Positions 35,997 to 45,597 of a stretch of 64,000 bases of DNA are shown here, one piece after another. The translations under genes and the position numbers were made by a program. The notes below the pieces were generated by a model. It did no database searches. It was not told the origin of the DNA and saw only the letters and a list, made by a program, of their open reading frames with translations. Each line of letters begins with the position of its first letter. Position 1 is the stretch's first letter. Origin of the DNA: Devosia naphthalenivorans (GTDB lineage Bacteria; Pseudomonadota; Alphaproteobacteria; Rhizobiales; Devosiaceae); assembly GCF_003056355.1 (NCBI RefSeq), contig NZ_PYVW01000005.1, positions 62,001 to 126,000 of the forward strand, read 5' to 3'.

Positions 35997-36025
35997 CCTC
36001 GTGGTTCGACAGGCTCACCATGAGG
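35997..36025. repeat. Palindromic repeat, GTTCGACAGG family, copy 2
   Basis: Identical over 29 bases to the element at 28510-28538. The two copies flank the glycosidase and ABC operon, in the same orientation, 7.5 kb apart. Confidence 0.8.
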
Positions 36026-36096
36026 CCTTCTGGGGCCCTTCGTCTGAGGGAGTGTTTACGTCCGGCCGCTAGTTTTGATGATGCAACAACCACCAC

Positions 36097-36174
36097 GTCA
36101 TTCCCGCGAAAGCGGGAACCTCTGTTTTTCTTGCAACCATCGCCAACGGAGGTTCCCGCTTTCGCGGGAATGAC
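36097..36174. repeat. Inverted pair of TTCCCGCG-family repeats, copy 2
   Basis: Two 26-base arms (36097-36122 and 36149-36174) are exact reverse complements around 26 bases. Each arm is itself nearly palindromic (TTCCCGCG then AAAGCGGGAA). The layout resembles a bacterial interspersed mosaic element. Confidence 0.8.
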
Positions 36175-36316
36175 CCGGTGGAAAGCGTACCGATTTATCC
36201 AACGCGGTGTTCTTGAATACATTGCGCCACTGGCAGGCGTTTGATGTGCGTTCGGCGAGTATGCAGGACCGTGCTGCAGCAATTTCAGTCTCTCTTAACC
36301 GCGCTGCGGGATTGCG

Positions 36317-36345
36317 TTGACCCTGTTGCTGCACAAAAATAATAA
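36317..36345 (+). promoter_or_regulatory. Promoter of the tRNA-Cys gene
   Basis: TTGACC (36317-36322) and TAATAA (36340-36345) are exactly 17 bases apart. The expected start point near 36352 is just three bases ahead of the tRNA. The match is good for sigma-70 and suggests the tRNA is expressed. Confidence 0.6.
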
Positions 36346-36354
36346 TAGGGGCAT

Positions 36355-36429
36355 GGCCTCGTGGCGGAGGGACACGCAGGGGATTGCAAATCCCCGGACC
36401 CTTGGTTCAAGTCCAGGGCGAGGCCTCCA
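36355..36429 (+). tRNA. tRNA-Cys (GCA), atypical 13-bp acceptor plus T stack
   Basis: 75 bases including the encoded CCA. The anticodon stem GGGGA/TCCCC encloses TTGCAAA, giving anticodon GCA (cysteine), and base 73 is T, the usual cysteine identity base. The acceptor GGCCTCG pairs with CGAGGCC. The T loop is TTCAAGT. Six bases lie between this loop and the acceptor instead of five, so the T stem is CCTTGG/CCAGGG (six pairs, one T-G) with a 7-bp acceptor, or five pairs with an 8-bp acceptor whose last pair is T-G. Either way the stack is 13 pairs, not 12. The D arm has three pairs (GCG/CGC). A good promoter lies upstream. Odd enough to be a non-standard tRNA, but it could be a mildly degraded one. 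Confidence 0.72.
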
Positions 36430-36490
36430 TTTCCCTGATTGCTTGCGAAGCTGGCAAAGGAATTTTTCTTCATTGCCAACCAGAAGTGGG

Positions 36491-36513
36491 ATTCCCGCGT
36501 CCGCGGAAATGAC
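36491..36513. repeat. Degraded TTCCCGCG-family repeat, copy 3
   Basis: ATTCCCGCG is followed by TCCGCGGAAATGACG, an imperfect palindrome with the same ends as the other copies. It lies between the tRNA and the PQQ dehydrogenase gene. Confidence 0.5.
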
Positions 36514-36637
36514 GCCGTGGATGTTTGAGGTGAACACTGCCGGGCTTGCCAATAGATTGTGCGAAAGGCTGGTTTTTAGGCCGGCGCAATGCCATTAGGT
36601 TGATCCAAGTCCCGGGTTTCGCAATCGAGATGCTTTC

Positions 36638-37939
36638 ATGACCGACACTTCCATTTTCGCCCGCGCCGTTGCCGCCATCGGCGCTGTCGCCGTTGCCGTG
36701 CGGCACTCCAAGGATGGTCCGCGCGCGCCGGTTTATGGCACGGCACCGAGCATTCCCGAGGCCAAGCCGCAGGGCGCAATTCCGACGCTGAAAATGCCGA
36801 CTGCCCAGGGCTGGGAGAATGGGCGCACGCCCATCGCCGCACCGGGGCTCAAGGTCACGGCCTTTGCTGCCAAGCTCGATCACCCGCGCAATATCTATGT
36901 GCTGCCCAATGGGGATGTGCTGGTAGCGGAATCCATGGGTGAATCGGGTAACCCCAAGACATTGTTCGACCACGCCATGTCGAGCACCATGAAGCGGGCC
37001 CGCGCTTCGGGCGATAGTCCCAATCGTATTACCCTGCTGCGCGACAGCGATGGCGACGGGATTGCCGAGACGCGCCATGCGTTTATCGAAAACGTGCGCC
37101 AGCCCTTTGGCATGGTGCTGCTGGGCGATACGCTCTATGTGGGCGCGAGCGATGCCGTGCTGGCCTATCCCTACCAGCCCGGCTCCACCAGGATCACGAC
37201 ACCGGGCCGCAAGATCATGGATCTCGTGCCCGGCGGGCACTGGACGCGTAACCTGATCGCCAGCAAGGATGGCAGCAAGCTTTATGTTGCCGTCGGCTCG
37301 CTCAGCAATATCGGCGATGCGGGTTTCGATGCGGAGATCAACCGCGCCTGCATCCATGAGCTGGACCTGGCAACCGGCCAGTCGCGCATTTTCGCGGGCG
37401 GGCTGCGCAATCCCGTCGGCATGGCCTGGGAGCCGGGCACGGATACGCTTTTTACCGTCGTCAACGAACGCGACGGGCTGGGCGATGAAACCCCGCCCGA
37501 CTATCTGACCTCGGTGCGCGATGGCGGCTTTTATGGCTGGCCCTACAGCTATTGGGGCAAGACGGTGGATGACCGCGTGCCACAGGACGCTGCCAAGGTG
37601 GCGTCGGCCCTGGCGCCGGATTATGCGCTGGGCGGGCATACTGCCTCGCTGGGCCTTTGCTGGTTGCCCGAGGGAACCCTGCCGGGCTTTCCCGCCGGCA
37701 TGGCCATCGGCCAGCATGGCTCGTGGAACCGCAGCAAGCTCAGCGGCTACAAGCTGGCTTTCGTGGCGTTCGAGAATGGCAAGCCAACCGGATTGCCGCG
37801 GGAAATTCTCACCGGCTTCCTGTCAGCGGATGAGAAGTTCTCCTTTGGCCGCCCGGTCGGCGTGGCGTTGGCGGCCGATGGCGCCGTGCTGATGGCCGAC
37901 GACGTGGGTGACGTGATCTGGCGCGTCACGGGCGCCTGA
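36638..37939 (+). CDS. PQQ-type aldose sugar dehydrogenase (soluble, YliI/sorbosone family)
   Basis: 433 residues. The N-terminus has a hydrophobic stretch (FARAVAAIGAVAVAV) that may export or anchor it. Beta-propeller repeats follow: LDHPRNIYVLPNGDVLVAES, NRITLLRDSDGDGIAE, RQPFGMVLLGDTLYVG, GLRNPVGMAWEPGTDTLFTVVNERDGLGDE and GGFYGWPYSYWG, the last two typical of glucose/sorbosone dehydrogenases. It oxidises aldoses in the periplasm with PQQ. It follows the tRNA and the sugar importer, and could act on sugars that are not imported. No haem site is present, so it needs another electron carrier. Confidence 0.85.
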   Translation: MTDTSIFARAVAAIGAVAVAVRHSKDGPRAPVYGTAPSIPEAKPQGAIPTLKMPTAQGWENGRTPIAAPGLKVTAFAAKLDHPRNIYVLPNGDVLVAESMGESGNPKTLFDHAMSSTMKRARASGDSPNRITLLRDSDGDGIAETRHAFIENVRQPFGMVLLGDTLYVGASDAVLAYPYQPGSTRITTPGRKIMDLVPGGHWTRNLIASKDGSKLYVAVGSLSNIGDAGFDAEINRACIHELDLATGQSRIFAGGLRNPVGMAWEPGTDTLFTVVNERDGLGDETPPDYLTSVRDGGFYGWPYSYWGKTVDDRVPQDAAKVASALAPDYALGGHTASLGLCWLPEGTLPGFPAGMAIGQHGSWNRSKLSGYKLAFVAFENGKPTGLPREILTGFLSADEKFSFGRPVGVALAADGAVLMADDVGDVIWRVTGA

Positions 37940-37986
37940 AGGGGGTCATTTCCGGCACTTGCCGGCTTTCCAGTTATCACCGGGTA

Positions 37987-38044
37987 ATTCCCGCGAAAGC
38001 GGGAACCTCCGTTTCAAAACAGGGGTTCCCGCTTTCGCGGGAAT
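37987..38044. repeat. Inverted pair of TTCCCGCG-family repeats, copy 4
   Basis: Arms of 21 bases (37987-38007 and 38024-38044) are exact reverse complements around 16 bases. They lie between the convergent PQQ dehydrogenase and VOC genes. Confidence 0.8.
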
Positions 38045-38082
38045 GACGCGGTGGATGGAACTGACAGCAGGCTCAGCCCGCT

Positions 38083-38487
38083 TTATGCGTCTTTTTGCAC
38101 GGACTGACCGATGGCCCAGGTGACGCCGAACGGGTCCTTGAGCTGGCCATAGATGTCGCCCCAGAATTCCTGCTTGAGGGGCGAGGTGACGGTGCAGCCG
38201 GCGCCGACTGCCCGATCCCACCATTGCTGGGCATCATCGACATGCAGATGCAGATTGAACGCCTGGGGCGCAACCGGCGGATAGCCATAATCGGGGAAGA
38301 AGTCGGACAGGAATAGCGGCGTGCCGTTGACGTCGACCTGCGCATGCATCAACCGGTCGCCCGCGTCGTTTGGAATGGCCTCCCGCTCGATGGCGCCAAA
38401 TGCCTGAACATAGAAATCGATGGCCTTGCGGGCCCCGTCGACGCTGAGATAGGGCGTGAGGCCGCTCTTGGGGCGAAACTCGTTCAT
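38083..38487 (-). CDS. VOC-family (glyoxalase/PhnB-like) protein
   Basis: 134 residues with the two paired beta-alpha-beta-beta-beta modules of the VOC superfamily: LTPYLSVDGARKAIDFYVQAFGA at the N-terminus and FWGDIYGQLKDPFGVTWAI at the C-terminus, with PQAFNLHLHVDDAQQWWDRAVGAG between. The family is close to PhnB-like proteins of unknown function; some are enzymes, others bind small molecules. GGAG is just upstream of the start. It lies 118 bases from a YCII gene in the same direction, a pairing often seen for small stress-related proteins. Confidence 0.8.
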   Translation of the reverse strand: MNEFRPKSGLTPYLSVDGARKAIDFYVQAFGAIEREAIPNDAGDRLMHAQVDVNGTPLFLSDFFPDYGYPPVAPQAFNLHLHVDDAQQWWDRAVGAGCTVTSPLKQEFWGDIYGQLKDPFGVTWAIGQSVQKDA

Positions 38488-38605
38488 GGGGGTCTCCTCT
38501 GGAACTGGTTATGCCGAGACGACGAGCCAGTTCACGCCGCTTCGACACGGCTGGCAAGATTAATTGCGCGGGCGCGAATGCCGCCGGAGGCAGCGGCATT
38601 GTCCG

Positions 38606-38980
38606 TCACCTGGCGGGCTCGCCGGGGTGATAAAGCGAGACCGGCCGGATTTCATAGGAACCGAGGCCCGGATTGGCGACTGCGAGGTCCTTGGCGAACT
38701 GGACGGCTTCGTCCAGCGTGTCGCAATCGGCGACATAGAAGCCCAGGAACTGCTCCTTGGTTTCGGCGAACGGCCCGTCGATAACGATCGGTTCGCCCGA
38801 GCTTTTGCGCAGTGTGGTGGCGGCGGTGGTTGGCTGCAGCCGCGCGACTGGGCCGAGCTTGCCCTTGGCTTTCATGGCGTCCTGGACCTTGCCGAGGCGC
38901 GCCATGCAGGCGTCATCCTCTTCCTTGGTCCAGGTGGCGACAGCGTTCTCATCGTTATAGCAGAGGATGGCGTAAAGCAT
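38606..38980 (-). CDS. YCII-related domain protein
   Basis: 124 residues, single YCII (YciI-like) domain. It begins MLYAILCYNDENAVATW, has PIVIDGPFAETKEQFLGFYV (the family's conserved segment) and ends YEIRPVSLYHPGEPAR. Such proteins have a ferredoxin-like fold with a His/Asp pair in some members; function is mostly unknown. In actinobacteria and alphaproteobacteria the family often sits next to ECF sigma factors, but none is seen here. Confidence 0.8.
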   Translation of the reverse strand: MLYAILCYNDENAVATWTKEEDDACMARLGKVQDAMKAKGKLGPVARLQPTTAATTLRKSSGEPIVIDGPFAETKEQFLGFYVADCDTLDEAVQFAKDLAVANPGLGSYEIRPVSLYHPGEPAR

Positions 38981-39049
38981 TCTGGTCCCTCGTCAGTTTG
39001 CTGGGCGGGGAACTATGCCTGATTTGGATGCCGGGTGAAGCCCCTTTCG

Positions 39050-39973
39050 TCAGGAAACCGGTGGCGGGGCGTTGCGGGCGATGGTCACCGTGGCGCCGAG
39101 CGAAGCGATGATGATCGCGGCGATGCCCGCGAGTTGCCACGGGCTCAGTCTTTCGCCAAGCACCAGAAGGCCCATCAGGGCCGCAAGCGCCGGTTGTCCG
39201 CTCATCAGTATGCCGAAGAGGCGCGAGGGAATATGGGGCAGGGCAACCATGTCCAGCGCATAGGGAATGGCGCTTGAGAGCAGCGCGACGCCCAGCGCCA
39301 GGGGCAGGATGGCGGGGTCGAGTAGCGCCGTCCCCGCCGTGGCGACGCCGAACGGCAGGGCGATGATGGCGGCAATCGAAACACCGAGCGCGGTGATATG
39401 CGGGCCTCCACCGGTGCCGGCCCGCTGGCCGAAAATGATGTAGCCCGCCCAGCAGCCGCCGGCGGCCAGCGCCAGCAGGATGCCGGGCAGGGCGATATTG
39501 CCTGAGGTATGCCCCAGCGGCAGGAGCGCGCCAAAGCCTGCGACCGCCAGCGCGATCCAGAAAAAATCGAGCGGCTTGCGCGATCCGGCCAGGGCAACTG
39601 CCAAGGGGCCGGTGAATTCCAGCGCCACGGCCACGCCCAGGGGGATGGTGGCGAGCGCCGCGTAAAAGAACAGGTTCATGGCGCCCATCGTGGCCCCATA
39701 AAGCCAAACGAAGCGCCATTGCCGCCGGTCCAGTTTTTGCCGCCAGGGTTGGAACACGACCAGCAGCACCATGGCGGCGAGGGTCAGCCGCAGCGTGGTG
39801 GCGCCGGCCGCGCCGACCTGGGGAAAGAGGCTCTTGGCGAAGGATGCCCCGGTCTGGGTGAAGACCATGCCGAGGGTGATGAGGGCGACGGAAAGGAGGA
39901 CAGATGGAGGCCGCACGGAAAGCGCTTTCGAGGTGAGGCGTTTGCTGTAGCGCGGTTCGAGGCTTCGTGCCAC
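39050..39973 (-). CDS. EamA-family exporter (RhtA-like)
   Basis: 307 residues with about ten helices and the two EamA repeats. Typical segments are GASFAKSLFPQVGAAGATTLRL, FYAALATIPLGVAVALEFTGPL and LLSSAIPYALDMVALPHIPSRLFGILMSGQPALAALMGLLVLGE, a pattern very close to RhtA, which exports threonine and homoserine. The start is GTG 39973; other in-frame starts lie close downstream. The transported compound remains a guess. Confidence 0.88.
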   Translation of the reverse strand: MARSLEPRYSKRLTSKALSVRPPSVLLSVALITLGMVFTQTGASFAKSLFPQVGAAGATTLRLTLAAMVLLVVFQPWRQKLDRRQWRFVWLYGATMGAMNLFFYAALATIPLGVAVALEFTGPLAVALAGSRKPLDFFWIALAVAGFGALLPLGHTSGNIALPGILLALAAGGCWAGYIIFGQRAGTGGGPHITALGVSIAAIIALPFGVATAGTALLDPAILPLALGVALLSSAIPYALDMVALPHIPSRLFGILMSGQPALAALMGLLVLGERLSPWQLAGIAAIIIASLGATVTIARNAPPPVS

Positions 39974-40049
39974 GCCCTCGACACCAATCCATTGACCCGA
40001 TCCTCATTGCCCGGTAGCGCTAGGGAGCAAGAACAAAGGAGGAATGTCG

Positions 40050-41103
<1,054 letters not shown>

Positions 41104-41111
<8 letters not shown>

Positions 41112-41787
41112 TTTCTTGTTCGAGCCTTATGCCCCGGTTACCGTGCCGATCGCGCGGGGCGGGCTGTTCGCGGTGCGGCGCATCTATTGCGTGGGCCGCA
41201 ACTACGTTGAGCACATCCGCGAGATGGGCAATGACGAGCGCGATCCGCCGTTCTTTTTCGCCAAGCCGGCGGATGCCGTGGTGGTTGGCGGCGCATCCAT
41301 CCCCTATCCACCGCAAACGGCCGATCTGCATCACGAGATCGAACTGGTGGTTGCCATCGGCAAGGACGGCAGCGACATCGCCGTTGGGGATGCGCTGGAC
41401 CATGTCTATGGTTACGCGGCCGGGCTCGACATGACCCGGCGTGACCTGCAGGCTTCGGCGAAGAAGGCCGGGCGTCCGTGGGAGATGGCCAAGGCGTTCG
41501 ATTATTCGGCGCCTATCGGCACCATCGAGCCGGCCAGCGCCATCGGCCACCCGGACAAAGGCGGCATCATGCTGTCGGTCAATGGCGCGGTGCGCCAGCA
41601 GGGTGATCTGGCCGAACAGATCTGGAGCGTGAGTGAAGCGATCGCTCACCTCAGCGGCTTCGTGACGCTGCGGGCGGGCGATCTCATCATGACGGGCACG
41701 CCTTCGGGTGTGGGCGCGGTGGTGCGCGGGGATGTGCTGGAAGGCGCCATCGAGGGTGTCGGCACCGTCCGGACAATTATCGCCTGA
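41104..41787 (+). CDS. Fumarylacetoacetate hydrolase-family protein
   Basis: 227 residues. The family metal ligands are visible in HHEIELVVAIGKDG (E-x-E type) and in VYGYAAGLDMTRRDLQ, and the C-terminal half has LSVNGAVRQQGDLAEQIWSV, LRAGDLIMTGTPSGVGAV. This is close to fumarylpyruvate hydrolases of gentisate breakdown. The start at GTG 41104 overlaps the aldo/keto reductase gene and is preceded by GAGG; ATG 41086 is the alternative. Coupling to the reductase suggests a shared catabolic step, but no aromatic-degradation genes are nearby. Confidence 0.88.
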
Positions 41788-42875
41788 TGCCTGCCTGGTC
41801 TCCCCAGCAGGACGCGGCGCTAAAGGCCGTGTCCGATTGGCTCAAGGACAAGAACGGACCCCAGGTGTTCCGCCTGTTCGGCTGGGCCGGCACCGGCAAG
41901 TCGACGCTTGCGGTGCACCTGGCGCAGGACGTGCGCAGCGTCAAGTTCGCGGCCTTCACGGGCAAGGCGGCGCTGGTCATGCGCAAGCGCGGCTGCAAGG
42001 GCGCCCAGACCATTCATTCGCTGATCTATACGCTGGTCAGCGAAAAGGAGGGTGAGCCGCGCTTTGTGCTGGATGACGAAAGTCCCGCCGCCGACGCCGA
42101 TCTCATCGTCATCGACGAGGTGTCGATGGTCGACGAGCAATTGGGCAAGGACCTGCTCAGCTTCGGGGTCAAGGTGCTGGTGCTGGGCGATCCGTTCCAG
42201 CTGCCGCCGGTGCAGGGCGCGGGGTTCTTCACCGCCGACGAGCCCGACATCATGCTGACCGAAATCCACCGGCAGGCCGCCGACAACCCGATCATCCACC
42301 TCTCCATGCAGGTGCGCGAGGGCGGTTTCCTCGAACGCGGCTCCTATGGCGATTCCATCGTGGTCGGGCGCGATCATGTCGACCGCAATGCGGTGCTTGA
42401 GGCCGACCAGGTGCTGGTGGGCCGCAACAAGACGCGGCTGCAGTACAATGACCGGCTGCGGGAGCTCAGGGGGCTGCCGTTTCATGAGCCGGTGCTGGGC
42501 GACCGCATGGTCTGCCTGCGCAACAATCCGCGCAAGAAGCTGCTGAACGGGCAAATCTGGATCGTGACCGAGGCCACCCGCCGCACCAACGGCAAGTGGA
42601 GCCTGTTGCTGGGGGCCGACGAGGGCAAGGGCGAAGCCAAGGTTTTGACCCACAAGGCGTTCTTTTCCGGCGAGGAAGACGCCATGGGCTGGCCCGAGCG
42701 GCGCCAGTTCGACGAGTTCACCTTTGGCTATTGCCTCACCGTGCACAAGGCGCAGGGCTCGCAGTGGGACAATGTCTATCTGTTCGACGAGAGCTTCGTG
42801 TTCCGTGAGGAGCGCGCGCGCTGGCTTTATACCGGCATTACGCGGGCCGCTGAAAAGATCACGGTCGTCTCGTAG
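41787..42875 (+). CDS. RecD-like ATP-dependent helicase/exodeoxyribonuclease (short)
   Basis: 362 residues. Walker A GWAGTGKST, Walker B LIVIDEVSMVD, motif III-like GDPFQLPPV and the C-terminal UvrD/RecD motifs YCLTVHKAQGSQWDNVYL and RWLYTGITRA are intact. It is far shorter than RecD and resembles small phage-like helicases (Dda type) found in alphaproteobacterial chromosomes. It probably unwinds DNA during repair or replication restart. The ATG shares one base with the previous TGA. No nuclease domain is present. Confidence 0.88.
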   Translation: MPAWSPQQDAALKAVSDWLKDKNGPQVFRLFGWAGTGKSTLAVHLAQDVRSVKFAAFTGKAALVMRKRGCKGAQTIHSLIYTLVSEKEGEPRFVLDDESPAADADLIVIDEVSMVDEQLGKDLLSFGVKVLVLGDPFQLPPVQGAGFFTADEPDIMLTEIHRQAADNPIIHLSMQVREGGFLERGSYGDSIVVGRDHVDRNAVLEADQVLVGRNKTRLQYNDRLRELRGLPFHEPVLGDRMVCLRNNPRKKLLNGQIWIVTEATRRTNGKWSLLLGADEGKGEAKVLTHKAFFSGEEDAMGWPERRQFDEFTFGYCLTVHKAQGSQWDNVYLFDESFVFREERARWLYTGITRAAEKITVVS

Positions 42876-43020
42876 GCCGGCCGGCGGCACGACCATCGCC
42901 AAGCCAGCCTAATTGCTGACGTTTTCGTTTCGCACAACGCTTGCGCGTCAGGTTTCGATATCCCATCTTGGTAGTCGAGATTTCAGTTTCACCCCAGTCT
43001 TGAACCCAGCCGGAGGCAAT

Positions 43021-45501
43021 ATGCACCACGACACCCCCCTGATCTCAACGATCGTCGCGGGTCTGGTGCTGGCGTTTATCTTCGGGATGATAGCCAACCG
43101 GTTCCGCATGCCGCCACTGGTGGGGTATCTACTGGCCGGTGTGCTGGTGGGTCCCCATACGCCCGGCTTCGTGGCCGACCAGGCGCTCGGGGCGGAACTG
43201 GCCGAACTTGGCGTGATCCTCCTGATGTTCGGGGTGGGACTGCATTTTTCGCTCAAGGATTTGATGAGCGTGCGGGCGCTCGCCATTCCCGGCGCCATCG
43301 CCCAGATCGCCTTGGCGACGCTGCTTGGCCTGGGGCTGGCGCTCCTGCTGGGCTGGGGCATCGGCGCGGGGCTGATCTTCGGTCTGGCGCTGTCGGTTGC
43401 CTCCACCGTGGTGCTGCTCAAGGCGCTGCAGGACCGGCGTCTCATCGAGACCGAGCGCGGGCGCATCGCCGTGGGCTGGCTGATCGTGGAAGATCTGGCC
43501 ATGGTGCTGGCGCTGGTGCTGATCCCCGCCATTGCCAGCCTCAGCGGCGTGGAAAACGCCGTGCACGACCCGTTCGTGTCGTTCGTGGAACGCCTGATAG
43601 GCGGGTCGGTCGGGATCTGGGGCGTGCTGGCGCTCACCATCGTCAAGATCGCCGCCTTTGTCGGCTTCATGCTGGTCGTGGGCCGGCGCCTCATTCCGTG
43701 GGCGCTCCATGCCACCGCCCATACCGGCAGCCGCGAACTGTTCCGTCTTGCGGTCCTCGCCATTGCCCTGGGCGTGGCGCTCGGCTCGGCCGTGCTGTTC
43801 GGGGTTTCCCTGGCGCTGGGCGCCTTCTTCGCGGGCATGATCCTTTCCGAAAGCGAGCTCAGCCACCGCGCCGCGCAGGAAACCCTGCCCCTGCGCGATG
43901 CGTTTTCCGTGCTGTTCTTTGTTTCGGTCGGCATGCTGTTCGACCCCAGCATCATCGTCACCAATCCGCTGCCGATCCTGGCCACGGTCTTCATCATCGT
44001 CATCGGCAAGTCGCTCGCCGCCTTCGGCATCGTCCTGCTGTTCAGGAGGCCGGTCGCCACGGCATTGACCATTTCGGCGTCGCTGGCGCAGATCGGCGAG
44101 TTCTCGTTCATTCTGGCCAGCCTTGGCGTATCGCTCGCCATCCTGCCGCGGGAAGGGCAGGATCTGATCCTGGCCGGCGCATTGATCTCCATCGTGCTCA
44201 ACCCGGTGGTATTCTGGGCGCTGGACCTCGTCAGGCCGCGGTTCGAGGCGAAGGCGGCGCAGCACCGTGCCGCCCGCATGGAGCGCGATGGCGTGCGCAT
44301 CGAGCCCGGCGAACCCCCGGCAGCTGCACAGGGTCCGCTGACTACCGATGCGCCGGGTGAACCCGCCATAGACACCGGCGCGCCCGGAGCCGATGACGAT
44401 GTGCCCGAGCCCACTACGCAAACCGATCACACGGTTCTCGTCGGCTTCGGCCGCGTCGGGCGCACGGTGGGCGAGGGGCTTCACGCGGCTGGTGCGCCGC
44501 TGGTCGTCATCGAGGATATTGACCATGCCGTGGCTGCGGCCCGCGCCAAGGGTATCGAGGTCGTGGTGGGCAATGCCGCCAGCGCCGCAGTGCTGCAACT
44601 GGCCAATCTGCCCGCCGCGCGTTCCCTCTTGATCGCCATTCCCAACGGCTTTGAGGCCGGCACGGTCTGCGAGGTGGGCCGCAAGCTTTGTCCGTCCATC
44701 CGTATCATCGCCCGGGCTCACTCCGACGAAGAAGAGGCGCATTTGCGAGCGCTTGGTGCCGATACCGTCATCATGGGCGAGCGCGAAATCGGGCTGGGCA
44801 TGCTGGCCTGGTTGCGCGGAGAGCGCCGGGCTGAGGTCGCCGCAGAACCTGCGCCGGCCGAGCCCAAATTGCCGCCGGTCGACAATATCCTGCAAACCGC
44901 TGGCGCTGCGCCTGTGATCGCCGAACTGATCCCGCTTGCCCCCGAGGAGGCAAGTCCCAGCGCTGAGGCGCCGGTTGCCGATGAAGCGGCTGTCGAGGCG
45001 GAGGAAAACCGGGAAGCAGTGCTGGAAGAAGAGTTGCCCGGCATTGAAACGCTGGAGCCGGAGATCATCGATGCTGATCTGGAACTGACGCCGCCAGAGA
45101 CGCCGGATGAGGACACGGTGGAGGCCAGCGAGCCCGAGGTAATCGAATTGCCCGCTCCCGATGTTGAAACGGTGGATGCCGCGCCTTCAACTGCAGTTGA
45201 AGCCCTTGATGTCGGCGAGGCGCCACCGGCCATCGACGAGATCGTCGTGGCGGTGGTTCCGCAGTCGGGGCCCGCGCAGAGCATCGTCAGCGAAGTGGTG
45301 TTGCCGACGGAGATCATCGCCCTGGAGCCTCTGCCTGAGGACGCCATGCCGGCACTGGAGAGCGATCTGGAGCCGGAAGACGAAGCGGCAGTGGAGGGTG
45401 ATATTGCGGCACCCGCCGAGCCCGATGGCGAACAGGAGACGGCCGGGCCGGACAAGAGCGAAGGCGTCGTACCGCCAGTGGTGCCGGAACCCCGGAGTTG
45501 A
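43021..45501 (+). CDS. YbaL-type cation/proton antiporter with acidic tail
   Basis: 826 residues. Residues 1-about 400 are a CPA2 antiporter with about twelve helices (MPPLVGYLLAGVLVGPHTPG, VGWLIVEDLAMVLALVLIP, LGAFFAGMILSESELSH). A linker with Pro/Ala follows, then an RCK/TrkA-N nucleotide-binding domain (about 460-590, HTVLVGFGRVGRTVGEGLHAAG and AARSLLIAIPN). The last 220 residues are rich in Glu, Pro and Ala with very few basic residues and no fold I recognise. Typical YbaL proteins end soon after the RCK domain. Potassium or glutathione-linked efflux is the usual role. ATG 43021 has GGAGG just upstream; the frame is open from 42913. Confidence 0.9.
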   Translation: MHHDTPLISTIVAGLVLAFIFGMIANRFRMPPLVGYLLAGVLVGPHTPGFVADQALGAELAELGVILLMFGVGLHFSLKDLMSVRALAIPGAIAQIALATLLGLGLALLLGWGIGAGLIFGLALSVASTVVLLKALQDRRLIETERGRIAVGWLIVEDLAMVLALVLIPAIASLSGVENAVHDPFVSFVERLIGGSVGIWGVLALTIVKIAAFVGFMLVVGRRLIPWALHATAHTGSRELFRLAVLAIALGVALGSAVLFGVSLALGAFFAGMILSESELSHRAAQETLPLRDAFSVLFFVSVGMLFDPSIIVTNPLPILATVFIIVIGKSLAAFGIVLLFRRPVATALTISASLAQIGEFSFILASLGVSLAILPREGQDLILAGALISIVLNPVVFWALDLVRPRFEAKAAQHRAARMERDGVRIEPGEPPAAAQGPLTTDAPGEPAIDTGAPGADDDVPEPTTQTDHTVLVGFGRVGRTVGEGLHAAGAPLVVIEDIDHAVAAARAKGIEVVVGNAASAAVLQLANLPAARSLLIAIPNGFEAGTVCEVGRKLCPSIRIIARAHSDEEEAHLRALGADTVIMGEREIGLGMLAWLRGERRAEVAAEPAPAEPKLPPVDNILQTAGAAPVIAELIPLAPEEASPSAEAPVADEAAVEAEENREAVLEEELPGIETLEPEIIDADLELTPPETPDEDTVEASEPEVIELPAPDVETVDAAPSTAVEALDVGEAPPAIDEIVVAVVPQSGPAQSIVSEVVLPTEIIALEPLPEDAMPALESDLEPEDEAAVEGDIAAPAEPDGEQETAGPDKSEGVVPPVVPEPRS

Positions 45502-45597
45502 GGTCTTGTCAAAGGCCTCCAGCTTGGCGCATAGGTCTTGTCGGAGCCCACTCCGGCTCCACACCGGTGTAATGGATGCGCCTCCCAAAGCGCATCG

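Larger units (their letters stand above)
35912..36316. other. Gene-free gap filled with repeats
   Basis: The 400 bases between the permease stop and the tRNA promoter carry no convincing gene. They hold two 29-base palindromic elements (35940-35968 and 35997-36025) and a 26-base inverted pair (36097-36122 with 36149-36174). The short reading frames here all cross these repeats, so I treat them as noise. Confidence 0.7.

Noticed and set aside
35940-38044. Repeats as a CRISPR array
   Set aside because: Units are palindromic, of two or more families and irregularly spaced, with no constant spacers and no cas genes.
43129-44895. 588-codon minus-strand frame opposite the antiporter
   Set aside because: Shadow frame with repetitive Gln/Asp/His composition; the plus strand has complete antiporter and RCK motifs.
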